In this document: piece after piece, positions 25,571 to 34,849 of the stretch | How the letters are laid out: each line of letters begins with the position of its first letter | Position numbering within the stretch: the first letter of the stretch is position 1 | NCBI GenBank assembly: GCA_902781045.1 | Contig: CACZHT010000001.1 | Location: 1 to 64,000 of the forward strand | Direction of reading: 5' to 3' | Length of the DNA stretch: 64,000 nucleotides | DNA from: an uncultured Bacteroidales bacterium | Lineage (GTDB): Bacteria; Bacteroidota; Bacteroidia; Bacteroidales; Muribaculaceae | Translations under genes and position numbers: made by a program | The notes under the pieces: generated by a model | Told to the model about the DNA's origin: nothing | The model's input: the letters and a program-made list of their open reading frames with translations, nothing else | The model's database searches: none

Positions 25571-27838
25571 ATGGAAAACATTCAAGCACTCAACACAGTC
25601 GCGTTGCGCTATCAGGCCGTCTATCTGAACATCAGCCGCGATGACATCGACATGGCCTCGGGCATCACCGCCCCGGTGGCCGCCTTCACGGCCCGTCTGG
25701 CCGAGAACGGGTTCGGCGTGACCGAAGAGCTGCTGCACGCGCTGAACGCTGTGCCGGCAGACGTCCTGGCCGACATCACCCGCAAGATTAACGACACGAT
25801 GGGAGTCGACCTGAACTGGGCGCCATTGGTCAAGGGCTGGAACGTGCCCACCGGCGAGACCAGATTTGACCACCTGGTCACCCTGATTGCCAACTTGCTG
25901 AAGCCCGGCATGGCCATCCGCGGCACCACCCTGCCCTGCGGCCACCTGATTCCTGATGGCACATTCCCGCTGGAGCGCTACAACGGCTGCCCCTTCTGCG
26001 GCACACCGTTCAAGACCACCGACTGGGTTTACAAGGGCCAGGGCAGCAAGCAGAAAGTGCTGCGCCTGTTCACACTCGCCGACATGGAGACAGTCTTCAG
26101 GGCACTGCTCGAGTCGGCCACGCCACTCGATGCCACCCAGAGAGAGTCGCTCCAGCAGCTGTTGCGCCTCATGCCCCTGCCCGAAGATGCCGACATCACC
26201 ATGAAGGAGACCCTCATGCTGGTCGTCAGTCAGCTGGTGGAGCTGGGCCAGGACAGCCAGGCCGGCACGTTGCTGCACACGCCAACCGACGTGTTGCGAC
26301 ATCTGTGGTATGAGAAGACCGGTCAGCCCCAAATCATCGAGCCACGCACACTCATCGGCCACGCCCGCAAGCTCTACAGCCACCTGTGGGGTCCGCTGGA
26401 CCGTGGTGTCGAGGCCAGCGAGGCCATGAAGCAGCGGCTGCGGCTGAAGTATGACCGCCGCACTTGCCGCCGCATCGCGCAGTGGCTCAATGCGCTGCCC
26501 ATGCCGGTGCCACAAGCAGCCGAAGCGATGAATCCCAAGCGGGGCATGTGGGTGCGCATGATCCACGCCCTGCGCCTGGGCGAGTACTCGCGCCAGCCAG
26601 GCTATGAGCGCCTCGCGCATCTGCTCGACGTGTTCTACAAGCATGACTACAGCACATGGCAGGGACGTGTCGACAAGGCCCGCCGCGCCAACGATGCCAA
26701 CACCACCCTGCACATGCTGCAGCAGCGGCCCGGCATGTTTGCCCGCTGCCTGTTTGCCACAATGCTGCGCTTCGGGGCCACGCCTGTGCTAGAAGCCTTC
26801 GATGCCGTGGCCGACCAGATGCCCGCCCGACTGCTGCTGTCGCTGGGCAACGCAGCACAAGACTACTTCGACCCCAAGCAGACACGCCTGGCGCGACCCA
26901 TCACGGGGGGCACACGTGCCATCGAGCCCAATGCACTGCTGACACTCTACAACGACATCGAACGCGAGCTGATGGTGAATGCCGTGATAGACATCTTCCG
27001 CAAGTCAATGCGGCGACGCTATGCCGCACAGGCCACTCAGAGCCGCACCATCTATGTCGACACCCGGCTGCACGACATCCCTGTCAGTGTGGGCGACCGC
27101 AGCACCACCATCCAGGACACCTCATGTGCACTGATGGGCACCCGCTTTGCGGTCGAGGGCGACCAGGTACGGCTCTTCTTGCAGTGGGGCAAGGGACTTC
27201 ACGCTCAGCATCTCGACATGGACTTGAGTTGCCATATCAGTCTGCCTAACCACGAGGTAGCAGAATGTGCCTACTACAACCTGACCTGCGTGGGTGCCAA
27301 ACACTCAGGTGACATACAGTCAATCCCCGAGTTGGTGGGCACAGCCGAATATATCGAGCTGTCGCTGCCCGAGCTAGAGGCGGCAGATGCGGCCTATGTG
27401 ACCTTTACTTGCAACGCCTACTCCAGCGGCTCGCTCTCGCCCAACCTAGTGGTCGGCTGGATGAGCTCAGAGCATCCGATGCAAGTGTCTGCAGAGACGG
27501 GCGTAGCCTATGACCCATCATGCGTGCAACACATGGTGCGCATCAGCGAGAGCAATCTGAGCAAGGGGCTGGTCTTCGGTGTGCTTGACGTCAAGCAGCG
27601 CGAGATTGTGTGGCTCGAGATGCCCTTCATGGGCCAGACACTGCGCTCGCTCAACATCAACACCGTCCAGGCCATGCTGCACCGTCTGCGCCAGAAAGTC
27701 ACCATCGGCCAGCTGCTCACCCTCAAGGCCGAAGCACAATCGTTGACCATGGTTGACTCGCCCGAACTTGCCGACGAATCCTACACCCTCGAGTGGGCGC
27801 TCGACCCCGCCCAAGTCACCCGCCTCCTCACCATTTGA
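25571..27838 (+). CDS. RING-like zinc and TerD-like domain protein (MXAN_6230/SCO0854-type)
   Basis: A 755-residue protein. A zinc site CGHLIPDG (Cys123, His125) with CPFC (Cys140, Cys143) lies near residues 121-146. A long helical middle includes NAMLs-like repeats and the family-typical RPGMFARCLFATMLRFGA region (about 390-440). The C-terminal third resembles a TerD-type beta-sandwich: GTAEYIELSLPELEAAD, then YVTFTCNAYSSGSL. I believe it belongs to the MXAN_6230/SCO0854 RING-domain family; this is from memory of family motifs. I start at MENIQALNTV because the longer frame from 25457 begins inside the tRNA trailer. Directly downstream of rtcB and the tRNA-like gene, it is probably part of the same RNA-damage response, but no biochemical role can be read. 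Confidence 0.65.
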   Translation: MENIQALNTVALRYQAVYLNISRDDIDMASGITAPVAAFTARLAENGFGVTEELLHALNAVPADVLADITRKINDTMGVDLNWAPLVKGWNVPTGETRFDHLVTLIANLLKPGMAIRGTTLPCGHLIPDGTFPLERYNGCPFCGTPFKTTDWVYKGQGSKQKVLRLFTLADMETVFRALLESATPLDATQRESLQQLLRLMPLPEDADITMKETLMLVVSQLVELGQDSQAGTLLHTPTDVLRHLWYEKTGQPQIIEPRTLIGHARKLYSHLWGPLDRGVEASEAMKQRLRLKYDRRTCRRIAQWLNALPMPVPQAAEAMNPKRGMWVRMIHALRLGEYSRQPGYERLAHLLDVFYKHDYSTWQGRVDKARRANDANTTLHMLQQRPGMFARCLFATMLRFGATPVLEAFDAVADQMPARLLLSLGNAAQDYFDPKQTRLARPITGGTRAIEPNALLTLYNDIERELMVNAVIDIFRKSMRRRYAAQATQSRTIYVDTRLHDIPVSVGDRSTTIQDTSCALMGTRFAVEGDQVRLFLQWGKGLHAQHLDMDLSCHISLPNHEVAECAYYNLTCVGAKHSGDIQSIPELVGTAEYIELSLPELEAADAAYVTFTCNAYSSGSLSPNLVVGWMSSEHPMQVSAETGVAYDPSCVQHMVRISESNLSKGLVFGVLDVKQREIVWLEMPFMGQTLRSLNINTVQAMLHRLRQKVTIGQLLTLKAEAQSLTMVDSPELADESYTLEWALDPAQVTRLLTI

Positions 27839-27914
27839 TACAATCGGGGACGGTTCTGTTTTGTATCATTTTTGGTCAAAATGATACAAAACAGAACCGT
27901 CCCCGATTGTATCA
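27836..27914. repeat. Perfect 37-bp inverted repeat (REP-like)
   Basis: Left arm 27836-27872 and right arm 27878-27914 are exact reverse complements, with a 5-nt loop TGGTC. The arms contain GGGGACGGTTCTGTTTTG. The left arm begins at the TGA stop of the preceding gene and the right arm ends 7 nt before the stop of the FMN-binding gene. The T-rich inner part and length could also make it a bidirectional terminator. It is reminiscent of REP sequences handled by REP-associated tyrosine transposases; that link is inference. Confidence 0.85.
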
Positions 27915-27921
27915 GAACTTG

Positions 27922-28374
27922 TCAGCGCTTGCGCTTCTTGGAGGCTTTCTTGCCGGCCTTAGATGCCTTCTTTTCCGACTTGGAGGTGTTGGCCTGCTGC
28001 AGGCCCATCTGTATGTTCTTGATCAGTGCCTCGCTGGTATAGGTGGCTCCAGTGGCGACATCTGGCTTCAGCTTGAGTGCCTCGGCGACGGTGAGTCCCT
28101 CGTACTGGGCGAAGACCTTCTTGGTTGCCCGCTGCATGTAGGAGGGTCCCTCCTGGTTGGGCAGAGCCTCAATTTTGGTTATTCGACCGCCGGTGATAGT
28201 GATGTTGAGCGGTGTCGTTCCGTTGTAGCCAATCACCTTCTTAGCAATCTCGCCGGTATAGACCACCTTTGTAGCATTCTTGGTGGCGGCTTTCTTCCTG
28301 GCCTGCAACGGCATTGCAGCCGTCATAGCGATGGCAGCGACAGCCATCAGCGTCATGAATCTGGATGTTTTCAT
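27922..28374 (-). CDS. Secreted FMN-binding domain protein
   Basis: A 150-residue protein with a signal peptide (about 1-25, MAVAAIAMTAAMPLQA) and an FMN-binding domain of the RnfG/NqrC type. VVYTGEIAKKVIGYNGTTPL and the flavinylation motif DVATGATYTSEAL, in which the second Thr of the S/T-G-A-T-x-T signature would carry FMN by a phosphoester, are both present. The C terminus is a Lys-rich tail (KKASKAGKKASKKRKR). It probably carries electrons in the periplasm; the partner is not adjacent, and an ApbE-type flavin transferase elsewhere would be needed. Confidence 0.75.
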   Translation of the reverse strand: MKTSRFMTLMAVAAIAMTAAMPLQARKKAATKNATKVVYTGEIAKKVIGYNGTTPLNITITGGRITKIEALPNQEGPSYMQRATKKVFAQYEGLTVAEALKLKPDVATGATYTSEALIKNIQMGLQQANTSKSEKKASKAGKKASKKRKR

Positions 28375-28402
28375 CTTGTTGCGTTAATTGATTTTGGAGG
28401 TG

Positions 28403-28410
28403 CAAAGTTA
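28403..28410 (-). promoter_or_regulatory. -7 box of the FMN-binding protein gene
   Basis: TAACTTTG on the minus strand, 29 nt upstream of the ATG, matches TAnnTTTG. Confidence 0.55.
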
Positions 28411-28496
28411 CACATTTGATGGTTGGGAAAGAGCAAAGTTTAATGATAAAAAAACAAAAATTTGTGAAAATACTTTTACAATCGGGCAAATAGCCG

Positions 28497-28504
28497 TACC
28501 TTTG
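28497..28504 (+). promoter_or_regulatory. -7 box of the tsaC operon
   Basis: TACCTTTG matches TAnnTTTG, with TTTG at 28471-28474 as a possible -33 element (22-nt spacer). It precedes tsaC by about 40 nt. Confidence 0.6.
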
Positions 28505-28544
28505 TTTGTTTGAAATGCAACAGAGCGTTTCAAAAGCATGACAG

Positions 28545-29114
28545 ATGAAGGAATTTGAACAAGATATACAGGCTTGTGTCGAGGTGCTTCGGCGCGGCGG
28601 TCTGATTCTCTATCCGACTGACACGATATGGGGCATCGGCTGCGACGCGACCAATGCCGATGCCGTGCAACGTGTGTACGGCCTGAAGCACCGTAGCGAC
28701 AACAAGGCTCTGATAGTGCTTCTGGACAGTGAGGAGCATCTGGACCACTATGTGGTGGATGTTCCAGAGATGGCCTATGAATTGATGAGCGTGGCAGTCA
28801 AGCCACTGACTCTGGTGTATGAGGGTGCTTTCAACCTCGCCCCCAACTTGCTGGGCGAAAACGACAGTGTTGGCATCCGCGTGACGCGCGAGGAATTCTC
28901 CCACCAGCTGTGCGCGCGTTTCGGCCGCCCGATAGTGTCAACCAGTGCAAATGTCAGTGGTGCCCCATCAGCTCGCACCTACAGCGAGATTAGCGAACAA
29001 ATCAAGGACGGAGTTGACTATGTGGTCGGCTACCGCCAGAACGACCCAACCCCCCACACTGCCAGCAACATCATCTTGCTGCGCGGCGACGGCACCTTTA
29101 AAATCATCAGATAG
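28545..29114 (+). CDS. tsaC: L-threonylcarbamoyladenylate synthase (Sua5/YrdC family)
   Basis: A 189-residue enzyme making threonylcarbamoyl-AMP from Thr, bicarbonate and ATP for t6A37 of ANN-decoding tRNAs. The family motifs are GGLILYPTDTIWGIGCDATN at residues about 18-37, KHRSDNK and RPIVSTSANVSGAPSA. It lacks the C-terminal Sua5 domain, so it is the short TsaC/YrdC form. The stop is TAG, evidence that the host reads TAG as stop. The next gene starts 2 nt later. Confidence 0.93.
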   Translation: MKEFEQDIQACVEVLRRGGLILYPTDTIWGIGCDATNADAVQRVYGLKHRSDNKALIVLLDSEEHLDHYVVDVPEMAYELMSVAVKPLTLVYEGAFNLAPNLLGENDSVGIRVTREEFSHQLCARFGRPIVSTSANVSGAPSARTYSEISEQIKDGVDYVVGYRQNDPTPHTASNIILLRGDGTFKIIR

Positions 29115-29116
29115 CC

Positions 29117-30535
29117 GTGCTGAACGAAAACATACAGCGCACCAAGTATGTGTTGGGTGACCTGGTCACTTCCAGCTTGGCTTGGTTCTGCTACAACTGC
29201 ATCCGTTATACGCTAGATCCCACCCACAGCGGTTTCTCGTCGATGGGAGCGTTTCTCAGCTCACATGTTGTGCTGATGGGGCAATTTCTGTTTCCCTTGC
29301 TGATGATGGTGGTCTACTATCTGTCGGGTTACTACAATGAGGTGTTCCGCAAGTCTCGTCTTCAGGAGGTGTTCACGACCTTTTGGAGCACCGGCATTGT
29401 GACACTGCTCATCTTCTTCCTTGCGCTAATCAACGACACCGCTCCCCGCCGCCGTGTCAACTATGAGATGATAGCCATGCTGTGGGGCACTCTGTTCGCA
29501 GCAGTCTATATTGTTCGATGCTTGTTCACGAGCCACACCTCGCACATGATCAAGTCTCGCCAGTGGAGTTTCAACACGCTCATCATCGGCCGCGGTTCCG
29601 CTGGTGTTGCGTTCGGCAAGAAACTTGACGCAATGCCCCAGTCGCTGGGCTATAACATACTGGGTTATGTGAGCATCCCCGGCGAGAACGATGTCAAGGA
29701 CGTGGCATTGCCGTGCTATGACCTGTCGCACATCCGCCAGGCATGCAGTGAGCACCACATCGAGGAGCTCATCGTCGTTCCCACCCGCCAGAACCCAGAC
29801 GCAGTTCTGGACACCGTCAACCAGCTGTTTGTGTTGAACTTGCCCATCAAGGTGACTCCTGACCGCTTCAATGTGATGTTGTCGCAGGTTCGCATCAGCG
29901 ACATGGTGGGCGATCCGTTGGTCGACATCTCGGGCAGCAGCATGAGCGAGAGCGGCAAGAACATCAAGCGGGTGCTGGACATCATCTTGTCGGTGCTCGT
30001 GCTCATCCTGGTCTCCCCCCTACTGCTAGCCGTTGCCGTTGCCATCAAACTCGACTCGCATGGTCCAGTGTTCTACACCCAGGAACGCGTGGGTTATCAC
30101 AATGTCCCCTTCAACATCATCAAATTCCGGTCGATGGTTCAAGATGCCGAGCAAGCCAACAGACCTCAGCTGACCAGTGACGAGGATCCTCGAGTGACGC
30201 GTGTGGGTCGCTTCTTGCGCAAATACCGCATCGACGAGCTGCCGCAGTTCTGGAACGTCATCAAGGGCGACATGTCGATAGTGGGTCCTCGCCCCGAGCG
30301 CCAGTTCTACATTGACCAGATAGTCAAGCGCGTGCCGTCATACGCACTGCTTCACCAGGTGCGTCCCGGCATCACGTCGATGGGCATGGTCAAGTATGGC
30401 TACGCCCAGAACGTCGACCAGATGGTTGAGCGCCTGAGCTACGACCTGCTCTATCTTGAGAACATGTCGCTCATCAACGACTTCAAGATTATGGTCTACA
30501 CCATCAAGACCATTGTCACGGGCAAAGGGATGTAG
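29117..30535 (+). CDS. Polyprenyl-phosphate sugar-1-phosphate transferase
   Basis: A 472-residue exopolysaccharide-initiating enzyme of the WbaP/WcaJ type. Four N-terminal membrane helices (about 10-120) and a CoA-binding-like cytosolic domain ([17 protein letters not shown]) come first. A further helix ([20 protein letters not shown]) leads into the catalytic bacterial sugar transferase domain with [34 protein letters not shown] and [11 protein letters not shown]. It moves a sugar phosphate to undecaprenyl phosphate. The start is GTG, 2 nt after tsaC; a CpsE-like role is likely but the sugar cannot be read. Confidence 0.9.
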   Translation: MLNENIQRTKYVLGDLVTSSLAWFCYNCIRYTLDPTHSGFSSMGAFLSSHVVLMGQFLFPLLMMVVYYLSGYYNEVFRKSRLQEVFTTFWSTGIVTLLIFFLALINDTAPRRRVNYEMIAMLWGTLFAAVYIVRCLFTSHTSHMIKSRQWSFNTLIIGRGSAGVAFGKKLDAMPQSLGYNILGYVSIPGENDVKDVALPCYDLSHIRQACSEHHIEELIVVPTRQNPDAVLDTVNQLFVLNLPIKVTPDRFNVMLSQVRISDMVGDPLVDISGSSMSESGKNIKRVLDIILSVLVLILVSPLLLAVAVAIKLDSHGPVFYTQERVGYHNVPFNIIKFRSMVQDAEQANRPQLTSDEDPRVTRVGRFLRKYRIDELPQFWNVIKGDMSIVGPRPERQFYIDQIVKRVPSYALLHQVRPGITSMGMVKYGYAQNVDQMVERLSYDLLYLENMSLINDFKIMVYTIKTIVTGKGM

Positions 30536-30537
30536 GC

Positions 30538-30632
30538 TGATTTTAGACAATAGATTTTAGACGTTAGACGTTAGCTTTTAGACTTTAGACGTGGCGATAA
30601 CTGACAACTAACAACTAACAACTGATAACTGA
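30538..30632. repeat. Minisatellite-like intergenic repeats
   Basis: The gap between two genes consists of repeated TTAGAC/TTTAGAC units and then CTAACAA/CTGATAA units, with no coding sequence and no clear promoter or terminator. Confidence 0.7.
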
Positions 30633-30645
30633 GAAGCGACGACCG

Positions 30646-32436
30646 ATGACCATCAGCTGGATACAACGTGTGCATGAGTGGCGCAAGGACCACTTGAGCG
30701 AGCGCAACTTTGTCACGTTGCTCGCTCTGCTGGTGGGTGTCGCCGCCGGCCTTGCCGCCGTGTTGCTCAAGTGGCTGATTGACTTCATCGGGCATCTGGT
30801 CGAGAGCACAGTCAATGCCACGCATGGCAACTGGCAATATCTGGTTTTCCCTGCCATCGGCATCCTGTTGAGTGCGCTGTATGTGCGATATGTCGTGCGC
30901 GACAACATCTCCCATGGTGTGACGCGCGTGCTCTATGCCATCGCGCTCAAGAAGAGCCGTCTCAAGGTCAAAAACATGTATGCCTCGCTGGTGGCGTCAT
31001 CAATGACCATCGGGTTCGGCGGTTCGGTAGGTGCCGAGGGGCCCATCGTGTTCACCGGTGCCGCCATCGGGTCCAATCTGGGCCAGCTGTTCCGTCTGTC
31101 TCCCCAGACCTTGATGTTGCTTGTGGGTTGCGGTGCGGCCGCCGGTATCGCCGGCATCTTCAAGGCCCCGATTGCCGGTGTGCTGTTCACCATCGAGGTG
31201 CTGATGCTCGACCTGACTGCGGCCCGCGCCATGCCATTGATTCTGGCCTCGGTGTGTGGTGCGACGGTGTCCTACGTGTTCACGGGGTACAATGTAGAGT
31301 TCTTCTTCTCGCAGAGCGAGCCATTCTATGCCAGTCGCATCCCCTTCGTTGTGCTGCTGGGTGTGTTCTGCGGTTTCATGTCGCTCTACTTCATCGGCAC
31401 AGTGGGAGCCATGGAGGACATGTTCAAGCGCGTTTCCAGCCGGCGTGTGCGCTTTGTCATCGGAGCATTGACACTGAGTGTGCTCATCTTCTTGTTGCCC
31501 CCGCTCTATGGCGAGGGCTATGGTGCCATCACCCACTTGCTCAATGGCGAAGTGGCCGAGGTGTTTGACAACAGTCTGTTCTATGGCTACCGCCACACGG
31601 TGTGGTGCGTGTTGCTGTTTGTGTTCATGCTGGCCTCGACCAAGGGTCTGGCCACCGCGGCCACCAATGGTGCCGGCGGCGTGGGCGGCACGTTTGCCCC
31701 CTCGCTGTATGTGGGTTGCATGGCTGGTTTCTTCTTTGCCTACCTGTTCAACCAGACAGGCTTGGTCGATGCCTCGATGCCGTTGTCCATCAAGAACTTT
31801 GCCCTGATGGGCATGGCCGGTGTGATGGCGGGTGTGATGCACGCACCTCTGATGGCCATCTTCCTCACCGCCGAGATGACCGGCGGCTATGAATTGTTCC
31901 TGCCGCTGCTCATCGTGTCGGCCATCAGCTATGGCACCTCGCGGATGTTCACGCCCTACGGCATCTATGCCCGGCGCCTGGCCAAGCGCGGGCAGGTGCT
32001 CACGCACGAGAAAGACCAGAGCGTGCTCACCTTGTTGAGCATGTCCAGTGTCATCGAGACCGACTTTGCCTGTGTCAGTCCGGAGATGAGCCTCAAGCAG
32101 ATGGTCAAGGTCATCGCCCAGAGCAATCGCAACCTGTTTCCGGTGACAGATGCCGCCGGTGTTCTTGTGGGCATTGTGCAGCTGGACGACATCCGCAACA
32201 TCATGTTCCGTCCCGACCTGTACCATCGTCTCAAGGTCAATGAGTTCATGACCATCCCCTCGCACAAGGTGCTCACCGACACAGCCATGGAGCAAGTGAT
32301 GAACACGTTTGAGGCCAGCGGAGCCTGGAACCTGCCCGTGGTCGATGCTGATGGCCGCTATGTTGGTTTTGTGTCCAAGTCCAAGATTTTCAACAGCTAC
32401 CGTCAGGTGCTGCAACGACTGGACTTAATCAATTGA
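30646..32436 (+). CDS. ClC-type chloride channel or antiporter with CBS domains
   Basis: A 596-residue membrane protein. The selectivity and gating motif is GGSVGAEGPIVFTG with gating Glu131; GIFKAPIAGVLFTIEVLMLD and GAGGVGGTFAPSLYVGCMAG are the other ClC signatures. The last 140 residues carry two CBS domains (LLSMSSVIETDFACVSPEMS..., then MTIPSHKVLTDTAMEQVMNT) that bind adenine nucleotides in relatives. Whether it is a channel or a proton-coupled exchanger is not decided by what I can see. It starts at the ATG after the repeat-filled gap and is followed by fmt after 26 nt. Confidence 0.93.
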   Translation: MTISWIQRVHEWRKDHLSERNFVTLLALLVGVAAGLAAVLLKWLIDFIGHLVESTVNATHGNWQYLVFPAIGILLSALYVRYVVRDNISHGVTRVLYAIALKKSRLKVKNMYASLVASSMTIGFGGSVGAEGPIVFTGAAIGSNLGQLFRLSPQTLMLLVGCGAAAGIAGIFKAPIAGVLFTIEVLMLDLTAARAMPLILASVCGATVSYVFTGYNVEFFFSQSEPFYASRIPFVVLLGVFCGFMSLYFIGTVGAMEDMFKRVSSRRVRFVIGALTLSVLIFLLPPLYGEGYGAITHLLNGEVAEVFDNSLFYGYRHTVWCVLLFVFMLASTKGLATAATNGAGGVGGTFAPSLYVGCMAGFFFAYLFNQTGLVDASMPLSIKNFALMGMAGVMAGVMHAPLMAIFLTAEMTGGYELFLPLLIVSAISYGTSRMFTPYGIYARRLAKRGQVLTHEKDQSVLTLLSMSSVIETDFACVSPEMSLKQMVKVIAQSNRNLFPVTDAAGVLVGIVQLDDIRNIMFRPDLYHRLKVNEFMTIPSHKVLTDTAMEQVMNTFEASGAWNLPVVDADGRYVGFVSKSKIFNSYRQVLQRLDLIN

Positions 32437-32462
32437 GAATTGCAAGAAATCCCAGATAATCA

Positions 32463-33434
32463 ATGACTAAAGACGAACTGAAAATCGTGTTTTTCGGCAC
32501 TCCCGACTTTGCTGTCGAGAGTTTGCGCCGCCTGGTCAATGGCCACTATAACATCGTGGGTGTAGTCACCATGCCCGACAAGCCCGCCGGCCGTGGCCAC
32601 CACCTGCTTGAGAGCGATGTCAAGAAATATGCCGCCGAGCAAGGTCTGCGCCTGTTGCAGCCGGTCAATCTCAAGGACGAGACCTTTGTGAGCGACCTTC
32701 GCGGCTTGGGAGCCGACCTGTTCATCGTCATCGCGTTCAGGATGCTGCCGCGTGTGGTGTGGCAGATGCCGCGGCTGGGCACGTTCAACCTGCACGCTTC
32801 GCTGCTGCCCAAGTACCGTGGTGCTGCCCCCATCAACTGGGCCGTGATGAACGGTGACACCCGCACGGGTGTGACCACGTTCTTCCTCAAGCACGAGATA
32901 GACACTGGCGACATCATCCAGCAGCGCAGCATCGACATCGCCCGTGACGACAATGTCGAGACTGTGCATGACCGCCTGATGCTGTTGGGTGCCGACATGG
33001 TGCTGGAGACAGTGGATGCCATCATCGCCGGCACAGTCCATCCCATCCCGCAGGATCAGTTGCTCACAGCAGGCGAGCAGCCGACCCCCGCACCCAAGAT
33101 ATTCAAGGACACCTGCCGCATCGACTGGACTTGGCCCGCCGAGCGCATCTATAACCACATCCGTGGTCTCAGCCCCTATCCGGCCGCCTGGACAGTGCTC
33201 GCCGATGCAGATGGTCAACAATGGAGCCTCAAGCTCTTTGCCACCTCCCAACCGCTGCCGCTGCCCTGCCAGATGCAGCCTGGCGAGGTGATTGTCCGTC
33301 CCAAGCTGCTGGCTATTGCCGGCAGCGATGGACTCATCGAGGTCAAGTCGCTGCAGCCAGCCGGCAAGAAGCGGATGACCGCCGAGGAATTTGTGCGCGG
33401 TCTGCGCTACAACGGCGAGCTGAGGTGCAACTGA
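32463..33434 (+). CDS. fmt: Methionyl-tRNA formyltransferase
   Basis: A 323-residue enzyme that formylates initiator Met-tRNA with 10-formyl-THF. It shows KIVFFGTPDFAVESLRRLV at the N terminus, the catalytic region FNLHASLLPKYRGAAPINWA, and a C-terminal OB-like tRNA-binding domain (RIDWTWPAERIYNHIRGLSP). Complete. The next gene starts 1 nt after its TGA, so it heads a compact run with the MBOAT gene. Confidence 0.96.
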   Translation: MTKDELKIVFFGTPDFAVESLRRLVNGHYNIVGVVTMPDKPAGRGHHLLESDVKKYAAEQGLRLLQPVNLKDETFVSDLRGLGADLFIVIAFRMLPRVVWQMPRLGTFNLHASLLPKYRGAAPINWAVMNGDTRTGVTTFFLKHEIDTGDIIQQRSIDIARDDNVETVHDRLMLLGADMVLETVDAIIAGTVHPIPQDQLLTAGEQPTPAPKIFKDTCRIDWTWPAERIYNHIRGLSPYPAAWTVLADADGQQWSLKLFATSQPLPLPCQMQPGEVIVRPKLLAIAGSDGLIEVKSLQPAGKKRMTAEEFVRGLRYNGELRCN

Positions 33435-33435
33435 C

Positions 33436-34833
33436 ATGAGCTACAATTCTCTGACATTCATCCTCTCGCTTCCGGCCATCGTGCTGGGCTACCATGCCCT
33501 GCCCGCCCGATGGCGCAACGCCGCGTTGCTTGCAGTGAGCGCGGCGCTGTACATGCTATGGTGGCCGGCAGGCATCGTGGTGATGGCCTGGGTGACGCTG
33601 ACCAGCTATGTGGGCATCGGCCGCATCGTCCGTGGGCGCGAGAGCTCACGGGGCGCAATGTGGCTCACCATAGCACTGACCGCGCTGCCCCTGCTGTGCT
33701 TCAAATATCTGTTGCCGCTCAACGATGCCATCACCGGCTGGCTCAACATCGACTGGTGGCTCAACCGCCACCGTTGGCTCATTCCCGTGGGTCTGTCGTT
33801 CTACACGCTTCAGGCCATTGCGCTGGTGGTGGATGTTCGCTCTGGGCGCATCCGCCCTGCTTCGTCGCTCATCAGTCATGCCGCTTTCATGAGCTTCTTT
33901 CCCGTCACCGCATCAGGCCCCATCGTTCGCGGCCAGGAGCTGCTTGTCCAGCTTGAGGAGCGCAAGTCGCGCTTCGACCCCGACTTGGCTTGGCAGGGTG
34001 TGCGCTGGCTCATTTGGGGCATGTTCATGAAGGTGGTCGTCGCCGAGTCTTTTGCCTTGTTTGTCCATGCCGTCGAGCAGCGCATCGACACCCAGAACGG
34101 CTTCACCCTGCTCCTGTCCACGCTGTGCTACACCATCCAGCTCTATGCCGACTTTGCCGGCTACTCTCTCATGGCCCTGGGCACCTCAGCCCTGCTGGGC
34201 ATCAAGCTTCGCCACAACTTCTGGCATCCGCTGTTCAGCGTGGGCATCCGCGACTTCTGGCGGCGGTGGCACATCTCATTGAGCACATGGTTGCGCGACT
34301 ACATTTACATCCCTCTGGGCGGCAGCCGCTGCACGCCGTGGCGCAGCCGGCTGAACGTGATGGCCACGTTTGTCTTCAGCGGCCTGTGGCATGGTGCCGG
34401 CATGGCCTACCTTTTGTGGGGAGCCATGCATGGGCTGTGGGTCGTGGTGGAGCGCCTGGTGCACTTCGACCGTTGGCCCCGGCACTGGATGGTGCGTGTA
34501 CCACTGTGCCTGGCCACATTTGTGCTGGTAGCCATATTGTTTATGCTCTTCAGCCACGACGTGCCCACGACGCTGCACATCATCGGGCGGTTCTTCGGCC
34601 ACTGGGACGGCCTGCGACTGACGGTGACACAATCGGTGAGCACAGTGTCTCGCGAGTGGACGATGGTGGCGGCTCTGGCACTGATGCTGAGCAAAGAAGC
34701 CCGTGACGAGTGGGCACCCACGCTGCTGTCGGGCCGGTTGGCTCAAATCTTGTTCTATGCGTGCGTTGTGCTGCTCACCCTGACTTTCGGTGTGTTTGAC
34801 CGTGGCGGACAGTTTATCTACATGCATTTCTAA
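33436..34833 (+). CDS. MBOAT-family O-acyltransferase (AlgI/DltB-like)
   Basis: A 465-residue multi-pass membrane acyltransferase. The region FWRRWHISLSTWLRDYIYIP followed by LGGSR and the catalytic-His motif FVFSGLWHGAGMAYLLWGAM are classical. Such proteins move an acyl (often acetyl) group across the membrane to a partner that modifies a surface glycan. The gene 16 nt downstream encodes a membrane-anchored SGNH-type protein, the usual partner arrangement (AlgI-AlgJ/X, PatA-PatB). The glycan is unknown. Confidence 0.92.
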   Translation: MSYNSLTFILSLPAIVLGYHALPARWRNAALLAVSAALYMLWWPAGIVVMAWVTLTSYVGIGRIVRGRESSRGAMWLTIALTALPLLCFKYLLPLNDAITGWLNIDWWLNRHRWLIPVGLSFYTLQAIALVVDVRSGRIRPASSLISHAAFMSFFPVTASGPIVRGQELLVQLEERKSRFDPDLAWQGVRWLIWGMFMKVVVAESFALFVHAVEQRIDTQNGFTLLLSTLCYTIQLYADFAGYSLMALGTSALLGIKLRHNFWHPLFSVGIRDFWRRWHISLSTWLRDYIYIPLGGSRCTPWRSRLNVMATFVFSGLWHGAGMAYLLWGAMHGLWVVVERLVHFDRWPRHWMVRVPLCLATFVLVAILFMLFSHDVPTTLHIIGRFFGHWDGLRLTVTQSVSTVSREWTMVAALALMLSKEARDEWAPTLLSGRLAQILFYACVVLLTLTFGVFDRGGQFIYMHF

Positions 34834-34849
34834 CCCCTAGTCGACCATC

